Below are positions 8,823 through 18,271 of a DNA stretch of 64,000 nt, one piece after another. Each line of letters starts with the position of its first letter. Position 1 is the first letter of the stretch. Source of the DNA: JBBCJR01 sp037190805 (GTDB taxonomy: Bacteria; Pseudomonadota; Alphaproteobacteria; Sphingomonadales; Sphingomonadaceae); the NCBI GenBank assembly GCA_037190805.1, contig JBBCJR010000025.1:1-64000 (forward strand). The letters run 5' to 3'. A program made the position numbers and the translations under genes. Below the pieces are notes generated by a model, which worked only from the letters and a program-made list of their open reading frames with translations, made no database searches and had not been told where the DNA came from.

Positions 8823-9647
8823 CTAGCGCACCTTCCGCCAGCCGGCGTCGTCGAGTGTGAAACGATGCGTCGTCGCGACGGCGAACGGGCTGCCGCCCTC
8901 GCTGGTCACGACATCGATGGCCAGCTGCCCGGGTTCGATCGCGATCAGATTGAAGCTGTTCGGCTCTCCCCGTCGCCGCACCGACGTCGCGGTTCCGGCC
9001 TGCACGACCAGGATACCGACGTCGGCGGACAGGGTGGCGATCTCGTTGGTGATGTGCGCCGTGTGGTTATGGCCCGCCAGAAGCAGGTGGACATGGGCAT
9101 CCCGCGCCGCCGCCAGCGCGGCGTCGCCGTTGTCGAGGGGAGCCAGAAGCTCTCCTTCGCGGCGGCCCGGCAACGGCACGATCGGGTGGTGGGTGACGAG
9201 GAGGCGGATCATCCGGCGCGGCAGGGACGCGAAGTGATCGCCGATCTCGGCGATCTGATCCCGGTTCAGCCGTCCGTCCTTGACCGTCAGCGACCGGGGG
9301 CTGAACAGGCCGAGGACAGCGATCTCGTCATCCTCATAGCGGTGGCGGCGCCCTCGCTGGATGATCCGGCAATAGCGGCCCAGCGGCGACAGAAAGCGGC
9401 GGAACAGGTCATAGAGCGGGACGTCGTGATTGCCGGGAACCACGACCACGTCCATCCCGCCTGCCTCGATCCGGCGCAGCAGGGCGTCGGCCTCGCGGAA
9501 CTGGGATACCCGGGCCCTTTGGGTGAGATCGCCGCTGACGACAACCAGATCGGGCCGGGCAGCGGCCAGCCACTCCTCCAAACGAGTCACGACGGCAGGA
9601 TCGTGCGCCCCGAAATGAAGGTCGGACAGATGGGCGATGCGCTTCAT
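8823..9647 (-). CDS. metallophosphoesterase (calcineurin-like, CpdA-type)
   Basis: A 274-residue metal-dependent phosphoesterase. All five metal-site blocks are present in order: DLHFG (about 9-13), GDLTQ, GNHD, THHP and GHNHTAH. This order and spacing resemble class III cyclic-nucleotide phosphodiesterases such as CpdA/Icc, but the substrate cannot be told from sequence. The start at 9647 lies in an ATGA overlap with the lipid-kinase stop, so the two are translationally coupled. As last gene of a peptidase-glycosyltransferase-lipid kinase operon it might act on a phospholipid or nucleotide-sugar product; this is inference. Confidence 0.85.
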   Translation of the reverse strand: MKRIAHLSDLHFGAHDPAVVTRLEEWLAAARPDLVVVSGDLTQRARVSQFREADALLRRIEAGGMDVVVVPGNHDVPLYDLFRRFLSPLGRYCRIIQRGRRHRYEDDEIAVLGLFSPRSLTVKDGRLNRDQIAEIGDHFASLPRRMIRLLVTHHPIVPLPGRREGELLAPLDNGDAALAAARDAHVHLLLAGHNHTAHITNEIATLSADVGILVVQAGTATSVRRRGEPNSFNLIAIEPGQLAIDVVTSEGGSPFAVATTHRFTLDDAGWRKVR

Positions 9648-10549
9648 GACGCATCCTGCGGCACGATCACCAACAGGGCACCCGGCCGGATATGGAACCG
9701 CAGCGGCGTCTGCAGGCGGACATATTCCCCGTCGATTCCGAGCGCGATCGCGCGTGCATGGGCCTCCACCGTCACCGCCGCGCCCTCTCCCACCAGCGCG
9801 AAGTCGCGTTCCGGGTTCACCCGTCCAACCAGCAGCCGCGCGGCGAACGCCAGCAGGCCGATGCGTGTGCAATTCTTCAATGCATGAACGCTGAGCAGCC
9901 CGTCCTGCAGCGACCGACGCTGCCCGAGGGCGCCGGGGTCAAGCGAATAGGCGTTGTTGCCGACGAAAAGCAGCGGCGTCAGAATCCGAGTGGGATTACC
10001 CTCGATCGTCACCCGCAACCGGTGATGGCGCAGGCGGGCCAAAGTGCGCCACGCCGCCGGAACGCTCGCCAGCCACTTGGGCAGTCCCCGTCGCCGTTCC
10101 GCATCGCGATCCCGCACCCAGGTCGGATAGATGCCGATCGAGCAATTGTTGACGAAGACCCGTCCATTCACCTCGCCCAGATCCACTCGGCTGGTCCGGC
10201 CTGCGGCGATCATGGCGGCCGCCTCGTCGAGATCATCGGGCACGCCAAGGTCGCGGGCCAGATGATTCAACGTGCCAAGCGGCAGGATCCCAAGCGGCAC
10301 GTCGCCATCCGCCAGCACACCGGCCACGCTGCTCAGCGTGCCGTCGCCGCCGCCGGCGACCAGCATGGATGGCCCAGCCTTCACCGCAGCGGTCACTGCG
10401 TCGACCAGCCGCGCTCCCTCGACGACCATGGTCGTCGTCGCGACCCCGGCCGTGTCCAGCGCCTGCCGGACTCGATCGACAAGCTCTTCTCCGCCGCGCA
10501 GCATCGTGCCGCCGCCGGCATTAAGGATCAGGGGAATGCTGTCAGCCAT
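9644..10549 (-). CDS. diacylglycerol kinase family lipid kinase (YegS/BmrU-like)
   Basis: A 301-residue protein with the DAGK catalytic domain: nucleotide loop NAGGGT near residue 10, catalytic GGDGTLSSVAG around 65-75, and the downstream PLGTLNHLARDLG that is diagnostic for lipid kinases of this type. The C-terminal beta-sandwich contains the VHALKN and GIDGEY segments. It probably phosphorylates diacylglycerol or a related lipid at the inner membrane. The ATG at 10549 is chosen because the fold begins there; an in-frame GTG at 10591 overlaps the upstream glycosyltransferase stop (GTGA) and may be the true coupled start, adding 14 residues. Confidence 0.85.
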   Translation of the reverse strand: MADSIPLILNAGGGTMLRGGEELVDRVRQALDTAGVATTTMVVEGARLVDAVTAAVKAGPSMLVAGGGDGTLSSVAGVLADGDVPLGILPLGTLNHLARDLGVPDDLDEAAAMIAAGRTSRVDLGEVNGRVFVNNCSIGIYPTWVRDRDAERRRGLPKWLASVPAAWRTLARLRHHRLRVTIEGNPTRILTPLLFVGNNAYSLDPGALGQRRSLQDGLLSVHALKNCTRIGLLAFAARLLVGRVNPERDFALVGEGAAVTVEAHARAIALGIDGEYVRLQTPLRFHIRPGALLVIVPQDAS

Positions 10550-10587
10550 GCGACCGCCAACGAAACGGCGCGGGAAAGTTTCCCTGA

Positions 10588-11781
10588 TCACCGATCGGTG
10601 GCGCGCAGCACCGCATCCAGCCGCGCCGCTTCGGTCGCCAGATTATGGCGGGCGCGGACGTCGGCATGGGCGCTGGCGCCCATGCCCGCCAGCTGGTCGG
10701 CAGGCGTCTCGGCCAGCCGGTCCAGACCATCGGCAAAGGCCCGGATGTCCCCAGCCGGCACCAGCCAGCCGTTGACGCCATCGCGAACCAGTTCAGGCAC
10801 GCCGGCGATGGTCGTCGCCAAAGCTGGGCGTCCCATCGCCATCGCCTCCATCAACACGGTCGGCAGTCCTTCGGCGAAGCTGGGCGAGACGATGGCGCTG
10901 GCCCCGGCGATGACCCGGCGCACCGCCTCCCCGGACAGGGAGCCATGGAAAGTAAGGCGGTCGGCAACCCCCAGTTCGACGGCGCGCGCCTCAAGCGTCC
11001 GCCGAGCAGGGCCGTCGCCGACGATATCGACATGGAGATCGCCCTTCGTCCGCGCCAGCGCCTCGATCAGCACCGGCAGCCCCTTCTGCGGTGCGATCCG
11101 GCCGATCACGCACAGCCGCCGCTGGCCGGCCGGGATCGGGCGCAGGTCGAAAAACGGCTCGTCCACCGCCACCCGGACGATATGGATTCGCGGCCAGTCG
11201 GCCGGGTCGGCCCAGCGCATCAGTTGCGCCGAGCAGAAGGACGAGATGGCGGTCACGAAGCGCGCCTCGGCGATCATCCCGCCAACGTCCCAGGCGGCCG
11301 GCGCGTCGAAATCGGTCGGGCCATGGAAGGCGATCGAATAGTCGGGGCCGCCGACCCGCCGGGCAAGCCGGGCGACGAGACCACCGTTGGTGCCAAAATG
11401 GACGCGGACGAGCGTGCTCCCCGCCCGACGGGTCAATTCGGCCAGCATCATCGCCTCGGCGACATAAACCAGCATCTTGTGAACCGGCAGGCCCCGTTTC
11501 AGCCCGAACCGAACCGCCCACAGCGTCGTCGCCAACGTCTTGCCCGGCGCCCGCGCCAGCCGGGCCAGAACTTGACCCAGCATGCGCCCGACTGGTTGCT
11601 GGAGCAGGTTCACCGTCCGCTCCGCTTCCGCCAGGTCGAGAGGATCGACCAGGCGGTCGCCCGAAGCGCGCAGGCTGATGCGCTGGACGCTGTGGCCCAG
11701 CTCTTCCAGCGCGATCACCTCGCGGCGGATGAAGGTGTGGCTGATGGCGGGATAGAGATTGGTGAAGTAGGTCAGCTTCAC
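10588..11781 (-). CDS. glycosyltransferase family 4 protein
   Basis: A 397-residue GT-B glycosyltransferase. The N-terminal domain opens with VKLTYFTNLYPAISHTFIRRE, typical of GT4 enzymes of the colanic-acid/exopolysaccharide type. The C-terminal domain has the donor-binding sequence VGDGP and the EX7E motif in SPSFAEGLPTVLMEAMAMG (near residues 310-330). It probably transfers a sugar from a nucleotide donor to a lipid or glycan on the cytoplasmic face. The start is a GTG at 11781 inside a GTGA overlap with the M28 peptidase stop; a longer frame to 11937 is just peptidase sequence in another frame. Confidence 0.88.
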   Translation of the reverse strand: MKLTYFTNLYPAISHTFIRREVIALEELGHSVQRISLRASGDRLVDPLDLAEAERTVNLLQQPVGRMLGQVLARLARAPGKTLATTLWAVRFGLKRGLPVHKMLVYVAEAMMLAELTRRAGSTLVRVHFGTNGGLVARLARRVGGPDYSIAFHGPTDFDAPAAWDVGGMIAEARFVTAISSFCSAQLMRWADPADWPRIHIVRVAVDEPFFDLRPIPAGQRRLCVIGRIAPQKGLPVLIEALARTKGDLHVDIVGDGPARRTLEARAVELGVADRLTFHGSLSGEAVRRVIAGASAIVSPSFAEGLPTVLMEAMAMGRPALATTIAGVPELVRDGVNGWLVPAGDIRAFADGLDRLAETPADQLAGMGASAHADVRARHNLATEAARLDAVLRATDR

Positions 11782-13412
11782 CGCAGGCGCTCCGCGGCGC
11801 TCTGGTCGCGGATGGGCTTGAACTCCGACCCCTCGGCCCAGTTGGGCCAGTCGGAGCCATTCGCCAGCTTTTCCCCCACGGCCTTCAGCAGGGCGATATC
11901 CTGGGCAAGGCCGGCGAGATCCCAGTCCGCCCGCCACTCGTCAGCGGGCTGGTGATAGCGTTCCGCCGTGTAAGCCGCAGCGGCCGCCTCGCCCCGCGCC
12001 TTGCCGCCCTTCACCAGGTCGTCGCCAGAATCGAACGAAATCGCCGGCACGCCGCGTTTCGCGAAGGAGAAATGATCCGAGCGGAAGAAATAGCCCGCCT
12101 CCGGATGCGGGTCGGGCACATAGACGCGCCCGCGCGCCTTGGCTTCCTCGATCAGCAGATCGAGCAGCCCCAGCCGTGCCGAACCGGAAATGGTGAAGTT
12201 ACGCGTCGGTCCCTCGACGCCAAGGGCATCCATGTTGAGCACGCCTACTGTCCGGCCGAGCGGATAGAGCGGCTTTTCCGCGTAATATTCCGATCCCAGC
12301 AGCCCCTGTTCCTCGGCGGCAAGGGCCAGGAACAGCACGGTCCGGGCTGGCGATGGCCCCGCAGCAAATCCGCGCGCCATTTCGATCAGGGCGGCGGTGC
12401 CGGTGGCATTGTCGACGGCGCCATTATAGATGCGATCGCCCCGCGCATCCGGCTCGCCGATCCCCAGATGGTCCCAGTGGGCGGAATAGATCACCACCTC
12501 CTCCGGCCGGCTGACGCCCTCCACCTTGCCGACAACATTGCGTGACGTGATGACCTCGGACTTGACCCCATAGTCGGCGCTGAGCGTCGCCTTCAACGGC
12601 ACCGGCCGAAAGTCGCGCTGGCGGGCAGATGCCTTCATCGCCTCAAAGTCGAGGCCCGACGCCCGGAAGAGTTCGACCGCGAGATCGCGCTGCATCCACC
12701 CCTCGAAGGGGGTCGCGCCAGCCGCCGGATCGGGGCGCACGATGTCAAACAAAGGCCCCGTGTTTGAATTCCTCACCGTCGCCCACCCATAAGCTGCGGG
12801 CGCATCTTCGTGGATCACCAGGACGCCGGCCGCGCCGCGCCGCGCGGCCTCCTCGAACTTGTAGGTCCAGCGGCCATAATAGGTCATCGCCCGGCCGCCG
12901 AAATCGCCCTCTCCCGTCTCGAAATCAGGATCGTTGACCAGCACCACCATGACCTTGCCGGACAGGTCGGCACCCTTGAAGTCATCCCAGTCGCGTTCGG
13001 GCGCGGTCACGCCATAGCCGACGAACAGCAGTGGTGCTTCGCTCAACGATACCTTCGCCTGCCCGGTCGCGGGAGGGCGCACTGCGATCTCCTGGCCCTG
13101 GGTCAGGTCGCGCTTCACTCCCGCGACATCGACGACAAGGCGTGGCGCGCCAACGATCTCTGCACGCAACAAGGGCACGTCCTGCGTCCACCCGCCATCG
13201 GGTGCGCCCGGCGCCACGCCCACGGCCTTGAATTGCTTGATCAAATAGTCGACCGTCCGATCCTCGCCGGGCGTGACCGGCGCTCGCCCCTCGAAAGCGT
13301 CGGAGGACAGGATACGAATATGATCTGACAGGCGCGCGGTTTCATCCGCTGGCGGAGCGGCGATCGCCGGCGTCGCCAGCAGAGCAAGCCAAAGAAAGAC
13401 TTTCCTGTTCAT
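11778..13412 (-). CDS. secreted M28 family zinc peptidase
   Basis: A 544-residue exported aminopeptidase-like protein. The signal peptide covers about residues 1-19 (hydrophobic core VFLWLALLA, cleavage after AIA). A PA-like insert (about 150-270) carries the GVLVIHEDAPAAYGW type segment. The M28 metal residues are in SAHWDHLG, the following DNATG, the LAAEEQGLLGS glutamates and the late RSDHFSF histidine. It is expected to cleave N-terminal residues of peptides in the periplasm or outside. The start at 13412 has AAGG upstream. It is first in the four-gene minus operon and shares a roughly 140-base divergent region with the efflux operon. Confidence 0.9.
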   Translation of the reverse strand: MNRKVFLWLALLATPAIAAPPADETARLSDHIRILSSDAFEGRAPVTPGEDRTVDYLIKQFKAVGVAPGAPDGGWTQDVPLLRAEIVGAPRLVVDVAGVKRDLTQGQEIAVRPPATGQAKVSLSEAPLLFVGYGVTAPERDWDDFKGADLSGKVMVVLVNDPDFETGEGDFGGRAMTYYGRWTYKFEEAARRGAAGVLVIHEDAPAAYGWATVRNSNTGPLFDIVRPDPAAGATPFEGWMQRDLAVELFRASGLDFEAMKASARQRDFRPVPLKATLSADYGVKSEVITSRNVVGKVEGVSRPEEVVIYSAHWDHLGIGEPDARGDRIYNGAVDNATGTAALIEMARGFAAGPSPARTVLFLALAAEEQGLLGSEYYAEKPLYPLGRTVGVLNMDALGVEGPTRNFTISGSARLGLLDLLIEEAKARGRVYVPDPHPEAGYFFRSDHFSFAKRGVPAISFDSGDDLVKGGKARGEAAAAAYTAERYHQPADEWRADWDLAGLAQDIALLKAVGEKLANGSDWPNWAEGSEFKPIRDQSAAERLR

Positions 13413-13550
13413 CGTCGACCTTGCATAGCGATGCGGACCCGGGACTATTAAGGCGAGGTTGAGCCGTCGACCAGTGCATGACCGAATTCGCCATCGATCC
13501 ACATACCGGCTTTCATTACGGGTTCATCTGATGTGGGATGTTTGCACCGC

Positions 13551-14951
13551 GTGAAGACAACAGCCCTCGTCGCCCTGCTATCGCTGCCGCTCGCCGCCTG
13601 TGCGGTCGGGCCTGATTATCAGCCGCCCGCCACCGCCTCGCTCAGCCTGCCGGACGGTTATTCCGGTCCCACGGCGGCGCCCGGCGAAGCGGCAAACCTC
13701 GGCAACTGGTGGAACCGGTTCGGCGATCCGGTCCTCGAAAATCTCGTCGACCGGGCGCTTTCCGCCAATCTGGATATCGCCCAGGCCGTCGCCAGACTGC
13801 GCCAGTCGCGCGAACTTGTCGTTCAAGCCGGCGCATCGCGTCTGCCGACGGTAAACGGATCCGCTGGCGCCGGGCATATCTTCACCAATCGTTTCGCCGA
13901 CAGCGATAATTTGTCGGTGGGCGCCGACGCGTCCTATGAGGTTGATATCTTTGGCCGTGTCAGCCGTTCAATCGAAGCCGCCCGCGCCAATGCAGAGGCC
14001 GCCGGCTTTACCGTCGAGACGACGCGCGTGTCGATCGCGGCTGAAACCGCCAGCGCCTATATTCAGGCGCGTGCGGCCGAGGCGCGCCTGACAGTCGCGC
14101 GTGAAACACTGGCGATCCAGGACGACAACCTCCAGATCGCGGGCTGGCGCGCTCAAGCCGGACTTGTCTCATCCCTCGACGAGGAACAGGCCCGCACGCA
14201 AAGAGCCCAGACCGCCGCTACCATTCCGACCCTGGAATCCAGCTACGCCAACGCCGTCAATCGGTTGGCCGTCCTCATCGGCGATGCGCCAGGCACTATT
14301 TCGGCAGAACTCGGCAATGCGCCGATCCCGGCCGGGCCAGATGACATCGCGGTCGGCATACCCGCCGACACGCTGCGTCAGAGGCCTGATGTGCGTACGG
14401 CGGAACGCGCGCTGGCGGCGGCGACGGCGCAGATCGGCGTCACCGCTTCGCAGCTTTATCCAGGCCTTCGCCTGTCGGGGAACATCGGCACCACGGCCGC
14501 CTCAATCGGCGCGCTGGGCGAGGTGCTGACAGGCGGCCTGTCCGCCAGCCTTGCCCAACTGATCTTCGATGGCGGCCGGGTCCGCTCGCAGGTTCGGGCT
14601 CAGCGCGCCGCCACCGACGGCGCCCTCGCCGCCTATCGTCAGTCGGTGCTGATCGCGCTCGAAGATGTCGAAAACGGGCTGGTCGCACTCGATAGCACGA
14701 AAAGGCGGCAGAGCGAGCTGGCGATCGCCTTCGACGCCGCCAATAACGCCGCCATTCTGGCCCGCAGCCAGTATCGGGCTGGCCTGACCGACTTCCGTAC
14801 TCTGCTCGACGCCGAACGGTCGCTTCTGTCCGCCCGTGACGGGCTGACCACCGCGCGGGCCGACCAGTCGCTCGCCGTCGTCCAGCTCTATCGCGCGCTT
14901 GGCGGCGGCTGGCAGACGGCCGATCTCACCTCCACGGATTCAGCCCCATGA
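13551..14951 (+). CDS. outer-membrane efflux lipoprotein (TolC/OprM/NodT family)
   Basis: A 466-residue outer-membrane channel subunit. The signal peptide ends in a lipobox LAAC, giving a lipidated Cys at residue 17, followed by the family's AVGPDYQPP. Two repeats with long coiled helices are seen (for example NLDIAQAVARLRQSRE and the later DEEQARTQRAQTAA; in the second half TAERALAAATAQIGV and VRAQRAATDGALAAYRQSV). The GTG at 13551 is chosen because the signal peptide begins there; a GTG at 13533 is an alternative adding six residues. It is the first gene of a four-gene export operon, overlapping the adaptor by four bases. Confidence 0.92.
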   Translation: MKTTALVALLSLPLAACAVGPDYQPPATASLSLPDGYSGPTAAPGEAANLGNWWNRFGDPVLENLVDRALSANLDIAQAVARLRQSRELVVQAGASRLPTVNGSAGAGHIFTNRFADSDNLSVGADASYEVDIFGRVSRSIEAARANAEAAGFTVETTRVSIAAETASAYIQARAAEARLTVARETLAIQDDNLQIAGWRAQAGLVSSLDEEQARTQRAQTAATIPTLESSYANAVNRLAVLIGDAPGTISAELGNAPIPAGPDDIAVGIPADTLRQRPDVRTAERALAAATAQIGVTASQLYPGLRLSGNIGTTAASIGALGEVLTGGLSASLAQLIFDGGRVRSQVRAQRAATDGALAAYRQSVLIALEDVENGLVALDSTKRRQSELAIAFDAANNAAILARSQYRAGLTDFRTLLDAERSLLSARDGLTTARADQSLAVVQLYRALGGGWQTADLTSTDSAP

Positions 14952-16282
14952 CAGATACCCCGGCCAACAGCGTTTCGGCGTCCGAACTGGACGCCTTTCT
15001 CGGCGCGCCACCGCCATCGCCCTGGCGGCGGCGGGTAATCTGGGGCGGCACCGCAGTCGTGCTGATCGCCTTGCTGTTTCTGCTCAGCCGCTGTTTCAGC
15101 GCCGAGGGCGCGCCGATCTATGCGACGAGCGAGGCGCGCAAGGGCGAACTCACCGTCACCGTCTCGGCAACGGGCAAGCTGGCGCCGACCAACCAGGTCG
15201 ACGTCGGGTCGGAACTGTCGGGGCTGATCGTCAAGGTGATGGTCGACAACAACGACCGGGTCAGCGCCGATCAAGCCCTGGCGGAGCTCGACCCGGCCCG
15301 GCTGGACGATGCCGTCACCCGGTCCCGCGCGACGTTGGGCGCGCAGGAAGCAACGGTTGCCCAGGCCCGCGCCACCCTCGCCGAAGCCGAGGCGACGCTT
15401 GGCCGCTTTCGCGAGGTCAGCCGGCTGTCGGACGGCAAGGTTCCGGCCAAGACGGAAATGGACAGCGCCGTCGCCGCCGTCGGCCGCGCGCGCGCCAATG
15501 TGGAAGCGGCCGAGGCGAACGTCGTTTCCGCCCGTGCTCAATTATCGTCCGACAGCACCAACCGCTACCGCGCGATCATCCGTTCGCCCGTCAACGGCGT
15601 CGTGCTGTCACGCAAGGTCGAGCCCGGACAGACGGTAGCGGCGTCGTTCAACACCCCGACCCTCTTCACCATCGCCGAGGATCTCACCCAGATGCGCCTC
15701 GAAGTGTCGATCGACGAGGCGGACGTCGGCCAGGTGAAGGACGGCCAGCGGGCGACTTTCACCGTCGACGCCTGGCCTGGCCGGCGTTTCCCGGCGGCGA
15801 TCACGCGTGTCGACCTTGGCGCCAATGCCAGTGGCAGCGGCGCCTCGGCGAGTTCGTCGACCACGACCGCGTCCACGTCGACCGTCGTCGCCTATACCGC
15901 CCTGCTCAGCGTCCAGAACCCCGACCTGGTGCTGCGCCCAGGCATGACCGCCACCGCCGACATCCTCGTCGACGAGCGGCGCGATGTCCTGCTGGTTCCG
16001 AACGCGGCACTGCGATTCACCCCCTCGACCGGCAGCGGCCCGCAACAGCGCGGCGCAGTGGTGAGCGCACTCACCGGCCCGCGGATGCCAGGCCGGCAAA
16101 GCAGCCGCGAAGGCAGTATCGGCGCCGGCAGCCAGCGCACGATCTATGTCCTCGACAGTGGTCGCGCAAAGGCGATCGAGGTCACGACCGGCGCCACCGA
16201 TGGGCGCAACACCGAGGTCACGTCGGACAGCCTCAAGCCCGGCATGCAGGTCATCACCGGAACGCTGGCGGCAGCACGGTGA
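14948..16282 (+). CDS. MacA-like periplasmic adaptor (HlyD/RND-MFP family)
   Basis: A 444-residue membrane fusion protein. One membrane helix lies near residues 30-47, followed by a barrel-sandwich segment (VTVSATGKLAPTNQVDVGSELSG), an alpha-hairpin (about 115-200, rich in Ala/Glu/Arg) and the second lipoyl half with RSPVNGVVLSRKVEPGQTV. A Ser/Thr-rich insert near 295-310 and a polar insert near 365-390 are extra to short family members. It joins the ABC pump to the outer-membrane channel. The ATG overlaps the upstream stop (ATGA). Confidence 0.92.
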   Translation: MTDTPANSVSASELDAFLGAPPPSPWRRRVIWGGTAVVLIALLFLLSRCFSAEGAPIYATSEARKGELTVTVSATGKLAPTNQVDVGSELSGLIVKVMVDNNDRVSADQALAELDPARLDDAVTRSRATLGAQEATVAQARATLAEAEATLGRFREVSRLSDGKVPAKTEMDSAVAAVGRARANVEAAEANVVSARAQLSSDSTNRYRAIIRSPVNGVVLSRKVEPGQTVAASFNTPTLFTIAEDLTQMRLEVSIDEADVGQVKDGQRATFTVDAWPGRRFPAAITRVDLGANASGSGASASSSTTTASTSTVVAYTALLSVQNPDLVLRPGMTATADILVDERRDVLLVPNAALRFTPSTGSGPQQRGAVVSALTGPRMPGRQSSREGSIGAGSQRTIYVLDSGRAKAIEVTTGATDGRNTEVTSDSLKPGMQVITGTLAAAR

Positions 16283-16995
16283 ACGAACCGCTGATCCGTC
16301 TTCGGGGGATCACCAAGACCTTCGGTGAAGGGCCGGCGGCGTTCCAGGCGCTGAACGGGGTCGACCTCGATATCGAGGCCGGGGACTTCGTTGCCGTCAT
16401 GGGCCCTTCCGGTTCGGGCAAGTCGACGACGATGAACATTCTGGGCTGTCTCGACACGCCGTCGGCCGGGACGTTCCGGTTCAAGGGCATTGCTGTCGAG
16501 CAGTTGAATCGCGATCAGCGGGCACTGCTTCGCCGCCGCTATCTCGGTTTCGTCTTTCAGGGCTTCAATCTGCTGGCCCGCACGACCGCGCTGGAAAATG
16601 TCGAGCTGCCCCTGCTGTATCGGGGCGAAGACCGCGAAGCCCGTCGGGTGCAGGCCATGGCGGCGCTGGAAAAGGTCGGCCTGGATCGCTGGGCGGACCA
16701 TACGCCGGCCGAGCTGTCGGGCGGCCAGCAACAGCGCGTCGCGATCGCCCGCGCCATCGTCACCCATCCCGACGTGCTGCTCGCCGACGAACCGACCGGC
16801 AATCTCGATTCCGAACGGTCGATCGAGATCATGGAGTTGCTGACCGACCTCAACCAGGGCAGCGGGATCACTGTCCTGATGGTCACGCACGAGCCCGACA
16901 TGGCCGCGTTCGCCCACACCATCGTGCGCTTCAAGGACGGACTGGTCGACGGCATCGAGCATAACGACCATCCCGCGTCTCGGGCGAGGAGCTAG
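16279..16995 (+). CDS. MacB-type ABC transporter ATP-binding protein (LolD/MacB family)
   Basis: A 238-residue ATPase with every ABC motif: Walker A GPSGSGKST, Q-loop FVFQGFNLL, signature LSGGQQQR, Walker B LLADEPTGNLD and the switch VTHE. The arrangement and the ELPLLYRG segment place it in the MacB/LolD/FtsE group of mechanotransmitting exporters. The start is a GTG inside a GTGA overlap with the adaptor gene. Here the ATPase and the FtsX-like permease are separate polypeptides rather than the single MacB chain of Escherichia coli. Confidence 0.93.
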   Translation: MNEPLIRLRGITKTFGEGPAAFQALNGVDLDIEAGDFVAVMGPSGSGKSTTMNILGCLDTPSAGTFRFKGIAVEQLNRDQRALLRRRYLGFVFQGFNLLARTTALENVELPLLYRGEDREARRVQAMAALEKVGLDRWADHTPAELSGGQQQRVAIARAIVTHPDVLLADEPTGNLDSERSIEIMELLTDLNQGSGITVLMVTHEPDMAAFAHTIVRFKDGLVDGIEHNDHPASRARS

Positions 16996-16997
16996 GA

Positions 16998-18206
16998 ATG
17001 CTCGGCACCACCATCGTTCTCGCCCTGCGCGAAATCCGCCGTCACCTGCTGAGGTCGTTCCTGACCATCCTCGGCATCGTCATCGGCGTTTCCGCGGTGA
17101 TCACCATGGTGACGCTGGGCAATGGCGCTACGGCCGCCGTCAAGGAGCAGATATCCAGTCTCGGCTCGAACCTGCTGATGGTGCGGCCGGGCCAGCGCAT
17201 GGGGCCCGGCGGCGGCGGCGATGCTCCACCGCCGTTCAAGATGGAGGACCTCGACGCCATCCGCGAGCAGGTCGGAGGCGTTACCGCCGTCGCCGGTCAG
17301 GCCCAGTCGTCGGGCACGGCGATCCGCAACGCCCAGAACTGGTCGACGACGATCAACGGCACCAGCAACGACTTCTTCGTCGCCCAGAACTGGGCCGTCG
17401 CCACCGGCCGCACCTTTACCGATGCGGAGGAACAGGCCGGCAAGGCCGTCTGCGTCATCGGCAACACCATCGTTGCCAACCTGTTTCAGGGTGTCGATCC
17501 GATCGGCCAGCAATTCCGCATCAACGATATCTCGTGCGAGGTGGTCGGCGTTCTGGCGACGCGGGGGCAGGGCGGTTTCGGAAATGACCAGGACGATGTC
17601 GTGGTCATGCCGATCAAGACCGTGCAGCGCCGCTTTTCCGGCAATCGTGACATCCGCGCGATCATGATCTCGGTCGACCCCGCTTATGATTCGTCGAACG
17701 TTCAGTCCGCGCTGACGGGCCTGCTGCGCGAGCGCCGCCATCTGGTCGACGGCATGCCCGACAATTTCAACATCCTCGACACCCGGCAGATATCGGATGC
17801 GGTGTCCGGTTCGACCCAGATCCTGACGTCGCTGCTCGGCGCGGTCGCGGCGGTCAGCCTGATCGTCGGCGGCATCGGCATCATGAACATCATGCTGGTG
17901 TCGGTCACCGAACGCACGCGCGAGATCGGCATCCGGCTGGCGATCGGCGCACTGGCCGGCGAGGTCCTGCTCCAGTTTCTGGTCGAGGCGGTCGCGCTGG
18001 CCTGCCTGGGCGGAATCGTCGGCATCATCCTCGCCCTTATCGCCACGGCCGGCCTCGCCCCCGTGCTGGGCATTCCGTTCACCTTCGACCCCTTCATCAA
18101 TCTCGTCTCGTTCGCGGTGGCGGCATTGATCGGCGTCGTCTTCGGCTATTTTCCAGCCCGGCGCGCGGCGGGATTGAATCCGATCGACGCTCTCAGGCAC
18201 GAATAG
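16998..18206 (+). CDS. MacB-type ABC transporter permease (FtsX domain)
   Basis: A 402-residue permease with one N-terminal helix (about 20-42, LTILGIVIGVSAVITMV), a large periplasmic MacB_PCD domain (about 45-245) and three C-terminal helices (about 275-300, 325-350 and 365-385) forming the FtsX domain with the VSVTERTREIGIRLAIGA signature. It starts two bases after the ATPase gene. Together with the preceding three genes it forms a full tripartite exporter for an unknown substrate: antibiotics, lipopeptides or siderophore-like molecules are known cargos of the family. Confidence 0.92.
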   Translation: MLGTTIVLALREIRRHLLRSFLTILGIVIGVSAVITMVTLGNGATAAVKEQISSLGSNLLMVRPGQRMGPGGGGDAPPPFKMEDLDAIREQVGGVTAVAGQAQSSGTAIRNAQNWSTTINGTSNDFFVAQNWAVATGRTFTDAEEQAGKAVCVIGNTIVANLFQGVDPIGQQFRINDISCEVVGVLATRGQGGFGNDQDDVVVMPIKTVQRRFSGNRDIRAIMISVDPAYDSSNVQSALTGLLRERRHLVDGMPDNFNILDTRQISDAVSGSTQILTSLLGAVAAVSLIVGGIGIMNIMLVSVTERTREIGIRLAIGALAGEVLLQFLVEAVALACLGGIVGIILALIATAGLAPVLGIPFTFDPFINLVSFAVAALIGVVFGYFPARRAAGLNPIDALRHE

Positions 18207-18271
18207 GCGGCTTTACGGGCCGGCCATTCCGTCGCAGGCTCGTCCGGCAGATCGCATGGGGTTCGAGTGTA

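Noticed and set aside
14899..16278. Upstream in-frame extension of the MacB ATPase (would give 698 residues)
   Set aside because: The extension overlaps the adaptor gene in another frame and shows only Arg/Gly/Pro low complexity; the GTG at 16279 in a GTGA overlap is the real start.
18241..18271. GGTTCGAGTGT resembling a tRNA T-loop
   Set aside because: No acceptor, D or anticodon arms can be folded around it; it is the 5' region of the macroglobulin gene.
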